This document shows, in pieces, positions 26,992 to 34,868 of a DNA stretch of 64,000 nucleotides. The stretch's first letter is position 1, and each line of letters starts with the position of its first letter. The DNA is taken from NCBI RefSeq assembly GCF_963668085.1, contig NZ_OY764058.1:558001-622000 (forward strand). Direction: 5' to 3'. Made by a program: the position numbers and the translations under genes. This DNA is from an uncultured Ilyobacter sp. GTDB taxonomy: Bacteria > Fusobacteriota > Fusobacteriia > Fusobacteriales > Fusobacteriaceae. The notes under the pieces were generated by a model. That model was not told the DNA's origin, searched no databases, and saw nothing but the letters and a program-made list of their open reading frames with translations.

Positions 26992-27017
26992 AAAAAGGGA
27001 GTTATTTCTCCCTTTTT
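26992..27017 (-). terminator. Terminator at the end of pap
   Basis: The AAAAAGGGAG / CTCCCTTTTT stem with a 6-base loop overlaps the last codons and stop of the pap gene. Read on the minus strand it ends in T-rich sequence. Confidence 0.65.
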
Positions 27018-28468
27018 TTCAACGCTCTTTCTAGCTCTTCAATGATAATTTCCATCACCTTTATCCTAGCACTACGCTTTGAGTTCCCCGCAATAACGTT
27101 CCATTTTGAAGCTTCTGTCGATGTCATTGTTATCATATCTTCCACTGCATCTTTATATAAGTCCCACTTTTCTCTATTTCTCCAGTCTTCCTCTGTTATC
27201 TTCCAGCTTTTATAGGATGTCTTTTCACGACCTTTAAAACGTCTGAGCTGTTCATCCTTGCTTATATGCAGCCAGAATTTCAATACAACAGCACCGTCAT
27301 CACTCCACTGTGATTCCATTGAGTTTATTTCATGATAGGCCCTGTGCCACTCCTCTTCGTTACAAAACCCCTCTACTCTTTCGACAAGGACTCTCCCATA
27401 CCATGTCCTGTCAAATATTGTAATATGACCTCCCTTGGGAAAGTCTTTCCAGAACCTCCATAAATAGTGATGTTTTTTCTCTATATCATTTGGAGCAGCT
27501 ATTGGGATAACATCGTACCCCCTCGGGTCTAGCCTATCGACAGTTCTTTTTATATTTCCTCCCTTGCCTGCAGCATCCCACCCCTCATAGGCTAACACCA
27601 CTGGAATTCTTTTTACGTATATCTCATGCTCTAGCTCCATAAGTTTTTCTTTATATTTTTTTAACTTTTTCTTATATTCTCTTCTGCTCATTGACTCTGT
27701 CAGATTTACACTGTCCAAAGAAAAAGTTTTTTCCTTGAGGGGAATCATATCTGCAATGTCTTTGTCAGGTTTATTTAAACTTTCCTCCAAAAACTCTATG
27801 GCCTTTTGAAATACCTGAACTTTTGCACTGTCAATATCTTCAGAACAGATTATATTCCATCTGTCTTTTTCACTCTCAGTATTTTTCAGAAGTTCTTCAT
27901 ACTCTTCTAAAATTTCATCATAATTTTTGTTGCTCTCCCAGTCCTCTTTGGTCACCCTCCATGAAGTGGATGGATTCTTCTCCAACTTTTTGAACCGTTT
28001 TTTCTGCTCATCCTTTGATATAAAGAGAAAAAACTTTATTATCATTGTTTTACCATTTTGCAGTAGTTCTTCGGTACCCATTATCTCTTTACATCTTCTT
28101 TTATACTCTTTCTTATCTATATCTTTTATGTTTTTAATCACAGAGAAGTACCAGCCTCTGTCAAAAATAGCTATCTCACCTTCTCCAGGAAGATTTTTCC
28201 AAAATTTCCAGAAAAAAGGTCTAAGAACCTCCTCTTCGGAATCTTTATTGTTTGAATAAACCTTGTATCCCCTAGGGTCTAGAGCTATCAAAAGTTCATT
28301 CATCACAGCACCTTTTCCAGAAGCATCTAAGCCTTCCAAAATAACTAGAATTGGTATTTTTTTTGCCCTAGCTGATCTTTGAAGCTCTCCGAGCTTTATA
28401 ATAAGAGGCTCCATTATAGTTTTATATTCATCTTTTTCTATTTTATGGCAGCTTTTAAAATCAAACAT
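27002..28468 (-). CDS. pap: Polyphosphate:AMP phosphotransferase, two-domain PPK2 (class II)
   Basis: Tandem PPK2 domains transfer phosphate from polyphosphate to AMP, giving ADP. Domain 1 (residues 15-235) has VILEGLDASGKGAV (Walker A), DPRGYKVY and AIFDRGWY (Walker B). Domain 2 (about 265-485) has VLAYEGWDAAGKGGN, DPRGYDV, FWKDFP and TIFDRTWYGRVLVERVEGF. Tandem architecture and 488 residues match class II Pap proteins. I choose ATG 28468 because AGGAGGA lies 5 bases upstream; an ATG six codons earlier would include that site. A MITE-like repeat begins 21 bases upstream, so its promoter probably lies in the repeat. Confidence 0.9.
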   Translation of the reverse strand: MFDFKSCHKIEKDEYKTIMEPLIIKLGELQRSARAKKIPILVILEGLDASGKGAVMNELLIALDPRGYKVYSNNKDSEEEVLRPFFWKFWKNLPGEGEIAIFDRGWYFSVIKNIKDIDKKEYKRRCKEIMGTEELLQNGKTMIIKFFLFISKDEQKKRFKKLEKNPSTSWRVTKEDWESNKNYDEILEEYEELLKNTESEKDRWNIICSEDIDSAKVQVFQKAIEFLEESLNKPDKDIADMIPLKEKTFSLDSVNLTESMSRREYKKKLKKYKEKLMELEHEIYVKRIPVVLAYEGWDAAGKGGNIKRTVDRLDPRGYDVIPIAAPNDIEKKHHYLWRFWKDFPKGGHITIFDRTWYGRVLVERVEGFCNEEEWHRAYHEINSMESQWSDDGAVVLKFWLHISKDEQLRRFKGREKTSYKSWKITEEDWRNREKWDLYKDAVEDMITMTSTEASKWNVIAGNSKRSARIKVMEIIIEELERALKKREK

Positions 28469-28488
28469 ATTTTTCCTCCTCTGCAAAA

Positions 28489-28864
28489 TATTGAATTTAT
28501 AAGAATTCGTTACTTTTCTCTTGAAAGAAAATCACCCCAAGGGCATTTCCTCCCTTCGGTCAGGGCATAACCAAAAGTTCAAGAATTTTCAAATGTCTAG
28601 GAAGTAGATATTTCTTTTATCGCCTTTGTGAGCTACAGTCCTCGGTTCCCTGCTCATCCACAGCATAAGGTGTTTCATAGTCGCTGTCGCTTCTTGAACT
28701 CCCTTAACTTATTCTGTAGGACGGCTGAGTGCAGGTTTTTTCCTGTATAAGCCCTGCGAACTTGAAAATTAAAAAAACAAAACTGATATGAACCTAAATA
28801 AAAAAAGTATGCACAGTCATTCGTGACAAAATCCCTTGATTCTAATATTCTTGTAAATTCAGTA
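28489..28864 (+). repeat. MITE-like dispersed repeat, copy A
   Basis: The element starts TATTGAATTTAT and ends TAAATTCAGTA, an imperfect terminal inverted repeat. The left part (GTTACTTTTCTCTTGAAA, then a GGCATTTCCTCCCTTCGGTC block) recurs in copy C. The right part (CATTCGTGACAAAATC, then TTGATTCTAATATTCTTG) recurs in copies B and C. It has no gene. A middle segment of about 200 bases is unique to this copy. The rest of 28865-29052 is AT-rich upstream DNA. Confidence 0.65.
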
Positions 28865-29052
28865 ATTTTTTCATATATAAACCTGAGTTAATTACAAATT
28901 TTGTAAATTTAATAAAATTAAATTACTATATTTTTCTTACTTTTACATAAAAACCCTCTTTTTTAAGGCTAAGAAATAATGTATACTAAATTAAGGGATA
29001 ATCTCGTCCTTTTTCAGAGTTTTTGATAATAAAACAATATAAAGGCAAGGTG

Positions 29053-30237
29053 ATGCATTTGAACGAAAGATCAGAATATTTAATAATAGGAAACGGGATT
29101 GCAGGTATATCTGCAGCAGTGACTCTTAGAAATAAAGACAGTGAAGGAAAAATAACTGTGGTGACAAAGTCACCAAAACCTTTTTACTACAGAATAAGAC
29201 TTATAGAATACCTAGCAGACAAGACAGAGTTTGAAAAACTCATCGCCTATGGTGAAGGGTTTTATTTAGATAAGGATATCGATGTAAAACTGGATATGGA
29301 AGTAACTGATATTGACTCACAAAATAAAAAAGTTACCTTTGAAGACGGAAGCTCTATAGAGTATAACAAACTTCTTTTAGCTACAGGAGCAAGACCTAGA
29401 TACCCTAATATAAAAGGGATCAGAGAAAAAAAAGGTGTCTTAAAATTTCGTGGGGCAAATGACAGTGATGAGATAGCAAATCATGTGGAGATTTGCAATG
29501 AGGTTGCCGTTTTAGGAGGGGGACTTTTGGGTATAGAGACAGCATTCTCACTGCTCAACCTAGGTAAAAAAGTTACCGTTATAGAGACTGCACCTCGGCT
29601 TCTTCCTAGGCAGCTAGATGAGGAAGGGTCTCATATACTTCAAACCATCCTGGAAGAAAAGGGAATAAATTTTATTTTAGGAAAAAATGTTGAGGAGATA
29701 TTAGGTGACGACTGTGTCGAAGGTATCAAGTTCAACGACGGGGAAGTATACGAGGTAAAAAGTCTTGTTTTATCAGCAGGAATAACTCCTAGGCTTGAAC
29801 TTGCCGAAAGTGCAGGAGTAGAGATAAACAGAGGAATCCTAGTAAATGAACATATGGAGACTAGCATAGAAGGTATCTATGCAGCTGGAGACTCTATAGA
29901 ATTTCAGGGAACTCTATATGGACTTTGGATTCCTGCAAAAGAACAAGGGGATGTAGCCGGAAGCAATATGGCCGGTGAAAAAGTCAAGTACAGCCCTATA
30001 AGTTCTGAGACAAGGCTCAAGGTTTCCGGTATATCATTCTTCTCAGGGGGAAATATAGAACCTATGGGAGCAAATATTTACAAATACAATAAAGACGGGA
30101 TTTACAGAAAGTTCTTTGTTCGAGACGAAAAAATAGTCGGGGCAATTCTTCTTGGCGATCCTAAGACAGCTATGAAGGCAGGAGGATTTATTAAAAAACG
30201 TGAGTCTACAGATGTTATTTATGGACTTTATGAATAA
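29053..30237 (+). CDS. FAD/NAD(P)-dependent oxidoreductase (rubredoxin/nitrite reductase-type)
   Basis: The protein is a pyridine nucleotide-disulfide-type reductase without the redox disulfide. The FAD motif is IIGNGIAGISAA, the linker motif LLLATGARPRYPNIKG, the NAD motif AVLGGGLLGIETAFSL, and the second FAD motif GIYAAGDSIEF. It resembles rubredoxin reductases and the N-terminus of NirB. A C-terminal domain of about 70 residues follows. ATG 29053 is preceded by AAAGG; TTG 29059 is an alternative. It precedes selenium genes but has its own terminator, so the functional link is uncertain. Confidence 0.82.
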   Translation: MHLNERSEYLIIGNGIAGISAAVTLRNKDSEGKITVVTKSPKPFYYRIRLIEYLADKTEFEKLIAYGEGFYLDKDIDVKLDMEVTDIDSQNKKVTFEDGSSIEYNKLLLATGARPRYPNIKGIREKKGVLKFRGANDSDEIANHVEICNEVAVLGGGLLGIETAFSLLNLGKKVTVIETAPRLLPRQLDEEGSHILQTILEEKGINFILGKNVEEILGDDCVEGIKFNDGEVYEVKSLVLSAGITPRLELAESAGVEINRGILVNEHMETSIEGIYAAGDSIEFQGTLYGLWIPAKEQGDVAGSNMAGEKVKYSPISSETRLKVSGISFFSGGNIEPMGANIYKYNKDGIYRKFFVRDEKIVGAILLGDPKTAMKAGGFIKKRESTDVIYGLYE

Positions 30238-30248
30238 GCATAGGTATA

Positions 30249-30278
30249 GAGGTGGGAAAATTCCTGCCTCTTTTTTTT
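30249..30278 (+). terminator. Rho-independent terminator
   Basis: A 10-bp stem (GAGGTGGGAA with TTCCTGCCTC, two wobble pairs) is followed by eight T, just after the oxidoreductase gene. Confidence 0.85.
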
Positions 30279-30377
30279 ATGAAAACACTTTGCCTTTACT
30301 GACCTAGTTGAGTTTTATCAGATAAAGTGCTATTATATTCCTAGAATTTAAACACTAATATTAAAGAGGCGATAAAA

Positions 30378-31403
30378 ATGAAATTTCCATCAAATGAATG
30401 TTCTGTAGGAGGCTGTGCCTGCAAAATGGGACCTTCAGTCCTTTCAAATTTACTTTCCACACTTCCCACTCTAGAAGACAAAAATCTCATAGTGGGATAC
30501 GAAAAATCTGATGATGCATCGGTATACAAACTCACCGATGATTTAGCAATGATACAGACACTTGATTTTTTTGCACCTATGATTAACGACCCCTATATAT
30601 TTGGACAGGTGGCTGCTGCCAACGCCTTAAGTGACGTCTACGCCATGGGAGGGGAGCCAAAAACTGCCATGAATATCGTTTGTTTCCCTGAAAAAATGGA
30701 TATCTCGTATCTTGGAGAAATCTTGAGAGGGGGAGCAGAGAAGGTGGCAGAAGCTGGAGCCGTACTTAGCGGAGGCCACACTATTCACGACGACAAAATC
30801 AAATACGGCCTTTCAGTCACTGGAATTATTCATCCAGATAAAATTTTAAAAAATTATGGTGCCGAAGAAGGAGACACTCTCATCCTTACGAAACCTTTAG
30901 GGGCTGGGATAATAGCCACTGCCTATAGCGTAGGGGAGGCTTCTGATGAGGCTGTGGAAAAACTTCTTGAAAATATGACTACACTTAATAAATACTCTAT
31001 GGATATCATAAGGGAGTACCCTGTAAATGCCTGTACCGACGTAACAGGTTTCGGATTTTTAGGTCATGCCTTTGAGATGGCAGGAGGTTCTGAAAAAAGT
31101 TTCATCCTTGAAAAAGAGCTTATTCCTTATATGGAAGAGGCAAAAGATTATGCCAAGGAGTTTTATATAACCAGTGGGGGACAAAAGAACAGAAACCATC
31201 TAGGGGATAAAGTTTTGTTTAACGACGTGCCTTTCTGGCTTCAAGAGATCCTATTTGACCCGCAAACTTCAGGTGGGCTTTTGTTTTCAGTGAAAAGTGA
31301 GTATTCTGAAGAGATTATGGATAAACTGAGCAAACTAAAGATAAAGTCATCTATAGTGGGAAGAGTAACAGAAAAACAAAACCATACAATTATCGTGGAA
31401 TAA
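30378..31403 (+). CDS. selD: Selenide, water dikinase SelD
   Basis: SelD makes selenophosphate from selenide and ATP for selenocysteine and selenouridine synthesis. The catalytic segment GGCACKMGP (residues 12-20) holds the Cys and Lys pair, with Cys encoded by TGT rather than the Sec codon used in some species. DDASVY, GQVAAANALSDVYAMGG and SGGHTIHD are the ATP/metal motifs. At 341 residues it is full length. It starts the unit selD-yedF-DUF3343. selA, selB and selC are not in the window. Confidence 0.95.
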   Translation: MKFPSNECSVGGCACKMGPSVLSNLLSTLPTLEDKNLIVGYEKSDDASVYKLTDDLAMIQTLDFFAPMINDPYIFGQVAAANALSDVYAMGGEPKTAMNIVCFPEKMDISYLGEILRGGAEKVAEAGAVLSGGHTIHDDKIKYGLSVTGIIHPDKILKNYGAEEGDTLILTKPLGAGIIATAYSVGEASDEAVEKLLENMTTLNKYSMDIIREYPVNACTDVTGFGFLGHAFEMAGGSEKSFILEKELIPYMEEAKDYAKEFYITSGGQKNRNHLGDKVLFNDVPFWLQEILFDPQTSGGLLFSVKSEYSEEIMDKLSKLKIKSSIVGRVTEKQNHTIIVE

Positions 31404-31436
31404 AATACACAGAATTTTAATTTAAAGGAGTTTTTT

Positions 31437-32018
31437 ATGAATAAAATCGTAGATGCAACTGGGAAACTATGCCCTATGCCCATAATAATGACAAAAAAGG
31501 CCCTTAAAGAGATAGAAGAGGGAGTTGTAGAAACTCTTATCGACAGTGAGATTTCAAAGGAAAATCTAGAAAAAATGGCCAGAGAAATGGGACTATCCTT
31601 TGAAACAACAGAAGAAAATGGAATCTACCATGTGAAAATAACTAAAGATATCAAAGCAAATGAAGAAACAGAAATTAAAGATGAAAAAACCGTAATGGTG
31701 ATAGCTTCTGACCAAATGGGTGACGGAAGCGAAGAACTTGGAAAAATCCTTATGAAGGGATTTATATACACCCTCACAGAGATGGAAAAAGTTCCAAGTA
31801 CTATACTTTTCTATAACTCCGGTGCAAAAATAACAGTGGAGGGGTCAGAATCGATAGAGGACCTGAAAATCCTAGAAGAAAGAGGAACAGAGATACTTAC
31901 CTGCGGAACCTGTCTCAACTACTATGGTATAGAGGATAAACTTGCCATCGGTGAAATATCAAATATGTATACAATTATCGAGAGACAGACAGAAGCTACA
32001 AAGGTAATAAGACCCTAA
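31437..32018 (+). CDS. yedF: Selenium metabolism protein YedF (sulfurtransferase-like)
   Basis: The 193-residue protein has an N-terminal TusA/SirA-like domain with DATGKLCPMPIIMTKKAL, where CPMP is the reactive cysteine motif, and a C-terminal DsrE-like domain (from about residue 80). This two-domain form is the YedF family that accompanies selD, and it is thought to handle selenium or sulfur. The C-terminal domain carries a CGTCLNYYGI motif. It overlaps the next gene by one base and follows selD by 33 bases. Confidence 0.9.
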   Translation: MNKIVDATGKLCPMPIIMTKKALKEIEEGVVETLIDSEISKENLEKMAREMGLSFETTEENGIYHVKITKDIKANEETEIKDEKTVMVIASDQMGDGSEELGKILMKGFIYTLTEMEKVPSTILFYNSGAKITVEGSESIEDLKILEERGTEILTCGTCLNYYGIEDKLAIGEISNMYTIIERQTEATKVIRP

Positions 32019-32278
32019 TGAGATCTGAAACTTTTTGCCTTATAACTGCAGACTCCACACACCAGATAATGAAACTAGAGAAACTCATCCTTGAAAATAA
32101 CATCAAGGTAAGAATAATACCGGTGCCTAAAGAAATTACTGCCAACTGCGGTCTTTCTATAAAATTTGATATTTCAAACCTAGAAGAGATAAAATTGTTG
32201 CTTCCTAAGGAAACTTCTGATTTCTGCCTCTATAATGTTGAAAAATCAGGGTTAAAAAAACATGTTACCAAAATATAA
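32018..32278 (+). CDS. DUF3343 protein, putative Se/S carrier
   Basis: The 86-residue protein matches the DUF3343 pattern: a D.TH....E..L...I..R.IPVP.EI...CG.S.K opening with one conserved cysteine (ANCGLSIKF). Family members sit next to selD/yedF and are proposed selenium or sulfur carriers. ATG 32018 overlaps the yedF stop, so translation is probably coupled. A strong terminator follows nine bases after the stop. Confidence 0.85.
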   Translation: MRSETFCLITADSTHQIMKLEKLILENNIKVRIIPVPKEITANCGLSIKFDISNLEEIKLLLPKETSDFCLYNVEKSGLKKHVTKI

Positions 32279-32286
32279 ATAAATCA

Positions 32287-32316
32287 ACAGAGCCTCTATA
32301 GAGGCTCTGTTTTTTT
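32287..32316 (+). terminator. Rho-independent terminator of the selD unit
   Basis: The ACAGAGCCTCT / AGAGGCTCTGT perfect stem is followed by seven T. Confidence 0.93.
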
Positions 32317-32417
32317 GTCCATCGTCCTTATGGCGTATTCATAAAATAACAAAAACAATTGTATCTCAGAAGGATTTTTGTAAAAATCTTATAGAGTATT
32401 ATAAAGGAGGTGTTTCT

Positions 32418-32597
32418 ATGAAAATAGATTATAATGAATATAAAAAAGATGTGGAATTGGCTCTAAATTATGCAATAAGAGCGGTTAAAAAAGAGTTGGA
32501 GATATGCATGGAAACCTCTGATTCTACCCAGAGTGAAATCTTGAAAAACAGACTCTCAAAATTTGAATTTCTCCTTAAAAAATTTTCTGAAGAATAG
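32418..32597 (+). CDS. Small hypothetical protein (59 residues)
   Basis: An ATG with AAAGGAGG seven bases upstream opens a 59-codon frame. It begins MKIDYNEYKKDVELALNYA, is rich in Lys and Glu, and looks entirely helical. It has no signal peptide or recognisable motif. A terminator at 32662-32695 follows. The ribosome site and the terminators on both sides support a real single-gene unit. Confidence 0.6.
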   Translation: MKIDYNEYKKDVELALNYAIRAVKKELEICMETSDSTQSEILKNRLSKFEFLLKKFSEE

Positions 32598-32661
32598 ATT
32601 ATTTCCATGTAAAGGCTAAACATCAACAGAAAAATTCAAACGCCACATACCCCACAAAAAT

Positions 32662-32695
32662 ACCTGGAGTTTGTCACTTTTCCAGGTGTTTTTTT
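32662..32695 (+). terminator. Rho-independent terminator
   Basis: The ACCTGGA / TCCAGGT stem with a 12-base loop is followed by G and seven T. It ends the small-protein gene and precedes the LolA-like operon. Confidence 0.75.
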
Positions 32696-32805
32696 ATATA
32701 AAAATCTAAAAAGAGAAAATAAAAAGCTCACAGGATTATTATAGGAAGATTGGTATATACTAAGTTGATACAGATGTTTTTAATTTCAAAAGGGAGGTAT
32801 CTTCA

Positions 32806-33576
32806 ATGAAAAAAATATATCTTATACTTATTCTGATTTTATTGGGATCAGCGACTTTTTCTGCTGATGTAGATGAAATAGTAAAAAAAGCCTATAATGC
32901 CGCCTATTATGCAGGTGAGGACGGCAGATCCACAGTAGATATGGAGATAGTAGACAAAAATAAACGGGTAAGAAAAAGACGTATTATTATGCTTCGAAAG
33001 GATATAGCAGACGGAAAGGAGCAGATGTACTATGCCTATTTCAAAGAGCCCTCAGATGTAAAAAACATGGTCTTTATGGTTCACAAAAACATAGAAAAAG
33101 ATGACGACAGGTGGCTATATCTCCCTGCCTTGGACCTCGTAAAAAGAATAGCCTCCACCGACAAAAGAAGCAGTTTTGTTGGCTCTGACTTTACATATGA
33201 GGATATATCAGGGCGTTCTATAGAAGAGGATATTCATGAGCTGACAGGTGAGGACAGTTCTTATTATATAATAAAAAATACACCTAAAAATCCTGAAGAT
33301 TTTAAATACTTTGTAACCTATATAGACAAAAAAAATTATCTGCCTATCAAGGCTGAGTATTACAACTCGTCTGGAAATATTTACAGGAGAATAACAGCTG
33401 AAAAAATAGAAGTCATAGATGGTTTCCCTACAATAACTATTATGAAAGCCGATGAAATTGAAAAGGGCACCTACACCATAAACAAGTTTAGCGATACAGT
33501 GTACAATCTAGGGATGGAGGAAAATATTTTTACTGAGAGATACCTCAGGCGTCCTCCTCGAAAATGGCTCAGATAA
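32806..33576 (+). CDS. LolA-like outer membrane lipoprotein-sorting protein
   Basis: This is an exported periplasmic protein of 256 residues. The signal peptide (KKIYLILILILLGSATFSA) ends near residue 20. The mature part has the LolA-like fold pattern with GRSTVDMEIVDKN, then FKEPSDVKNMVFMVH, DDRWLYLPALDLVKRI and SSFVGSDFTYEDISGR. This branch is usually found beside MMPL/RND transporters and outer-membrane barrels, as here, and is thought to carry lipids or lipoproteins across the periplasm. ATG 32806 follows AGGGAGG. Confidence 0.85.
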   Translation: MKKIYLILILILLGSATFSADVDEIVKKAYNAAYYAGEDGRSTVDMEIVDKNKRVRKRRIIMLRKDIADGKEQMYYAYFKEPSDVKNMVFMVHKNIEKDDDRWLYLPALDLVKRIASTDKRSSFVGSDFTYEDISGRSIEEDIHELTGEDSSYYIIKNTPKNPEDFKYFVTYIDKKNYLPIKAEYYNSSGNIYRRITAEKIEVIDGFPTITIMKADEIEKGTYTINKFSDTVYNLGMEENIFTERYLRRPPRKWLR

Positions 33577-33600
33577 AGTTTTTTTAAGGGAGGGTAAACT

Positions 33601-34851
33601 ATGAAATTAAAATATCTTTTTATATTTTTTCTCACCTTCCAGTGGATATCCTATGCTTCCCTTGAGGATACCGAGTTTAGCGGGTTTTTAGAGGGAGCTG
33701 CAGGCAAACCAGTAGCTTCTAAGGAATATCAGCAGGAAGACTTTAACCTAGGTGAAATCAGACTACAGCTTCAGGCAGATACTTTACTAACAGATAATTC
33801 AGAAAGTAGATTCAAGATAGATTTTTACCGTGACGAGGTATTAGAAGATTGGAAACTCTCTCTGAGAGAGGGTTATATCTCCTATTACCCATCTTCTTTT
33901 TATGAGATAAAGGCAGGACGTCAGGTTTTAACCTGGGGAACAGGTGACCTTATCTTTATCAACGACCGGTTTCCAAAGGATTATGAATCTTTTTATTCTG
34001 GAAGGGACATGGAATATCTAAAAGTACCTTCAGATGCAGTGAAAATATCTTTCTTTCCTCAAAAGTACATCGTTGATTTTGTGATCATACCACTTTTTAC
34101 ACCTAATAAAGTTGTAAACGGTGAAAAACTTACTTTTTTTGATCAGTCTTCTGGGGACTTTGTTTATACAGGAGAGGATTATCTCGATGCTGACGAACCC
34201 TCTACCTCTTTAGACAATACACAATTAGCCATGAGAATAAAGAAAAATATAGAGGGCAATGAAATAGCCTTATATGGTTACAGAGGATTTTATCTAGATC
34301 CTAATCCTTCAGAGGACGGTGAATATTATTATTCTAAAACCAATGTTTTCGGAGCTAGCTGGGTAGGACCTGCAATGGGAGGAATAGCCAACAGTGAAAT
34401 AGGCTATGAAGATTCTAGAGATGACAAAAATGGTGACGATCTCTATATCACAAATTCATATCTTAAGTTTTTGTTAGGTTACAAAAGAGAAGTGGGAAGA
34501 GACTTTACTGTGGGAATTCAGTATTACCTTGAACATATGATGGACTATGACAACTATCGGGAATCACTTCCAGATAGTTTTAGTCAATATGCCAGACATA
34601 AAAACAGAAGTATGTTTGCCCTGAGACTGAGTAAACTGGTGATGCAGCAAAAGCTTAAGTACGAACTTTTTACATTTTATTCCCCTACAGATGAAGATGG
34701 GTATATAAATCCCGATATTTTATATAAATGGACCGATGATTTGAGCACCTCTCTAGGCATGAATATATTTTACGGGAATGGGTTTTATACAGACTTTGCT
34801 CAGCTAAAAGACAACACTAATATCTATTTAAGAATAAGATATTCATTCTGA
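33601..34851 (+). CDS. Putative outer-membrane beta-barrel protein
   Basis: The 416-residue protein has a signal peptide (KLKYLFIFFLTFQWISYAS) and then many short alternating strands rich in Tyr, Asp and Gly. It ends in RIRYSF, with the C-terminal aromatic residue of barrels recognised by BamA. Segments such as AGRQVLTWGTGDLIFINDRF resemble DUF1302-like porins found with MMPL transporters. It lies between the LolA-like gene and the transporter, 24 and 17 bases away. The cargo is unknown. Confidence 0.72.
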   Translation: MKLKYLFIFFLTFQWISYASLEDTEFSGFLEGAAGKPVASKEYQQEDFNLGEIRLQLQADTLLTDNSESRFKIDFYRDEVLEDWKLSLREGYISYYPSSFYEIKAGRQVLTWGTGDLIFINDRFPKDYESFYSGRDMEYLKVPSDAVKISFFPQKYIVDFVIIPLFTPNKVVNGEKLTFFDQSSGDFVYTGEDYLDADEPSTSLDNTQLAMRIKKNIEGNEIALYGYRGFYLDPNPSEDGEYYYSKTNVFGASWVGPAMGGIANSEIGYEDSRDDKNGDDLYITNSYLKFLLGYKREVGRDFTVGIQYYLEHMMDYDNYRESLPDSFSQYARHKNRSMFALRLSKLVMQQKLKYELFTFYSPTDEDGYINPDILYKWTDDLSTSLGMNIFYGNGFYTDFAQLKDNTNIYLRIRYSF

Positions 34852-34868
34852 TAATCGGGGGAATCAAT

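Noticed and set aside
30378-30440. Selenocysteine codon in selD
   Set aside because: The catalytic position is TGT (Cys), with no in-frame TGA, so SelD is not a selenoprotein here.
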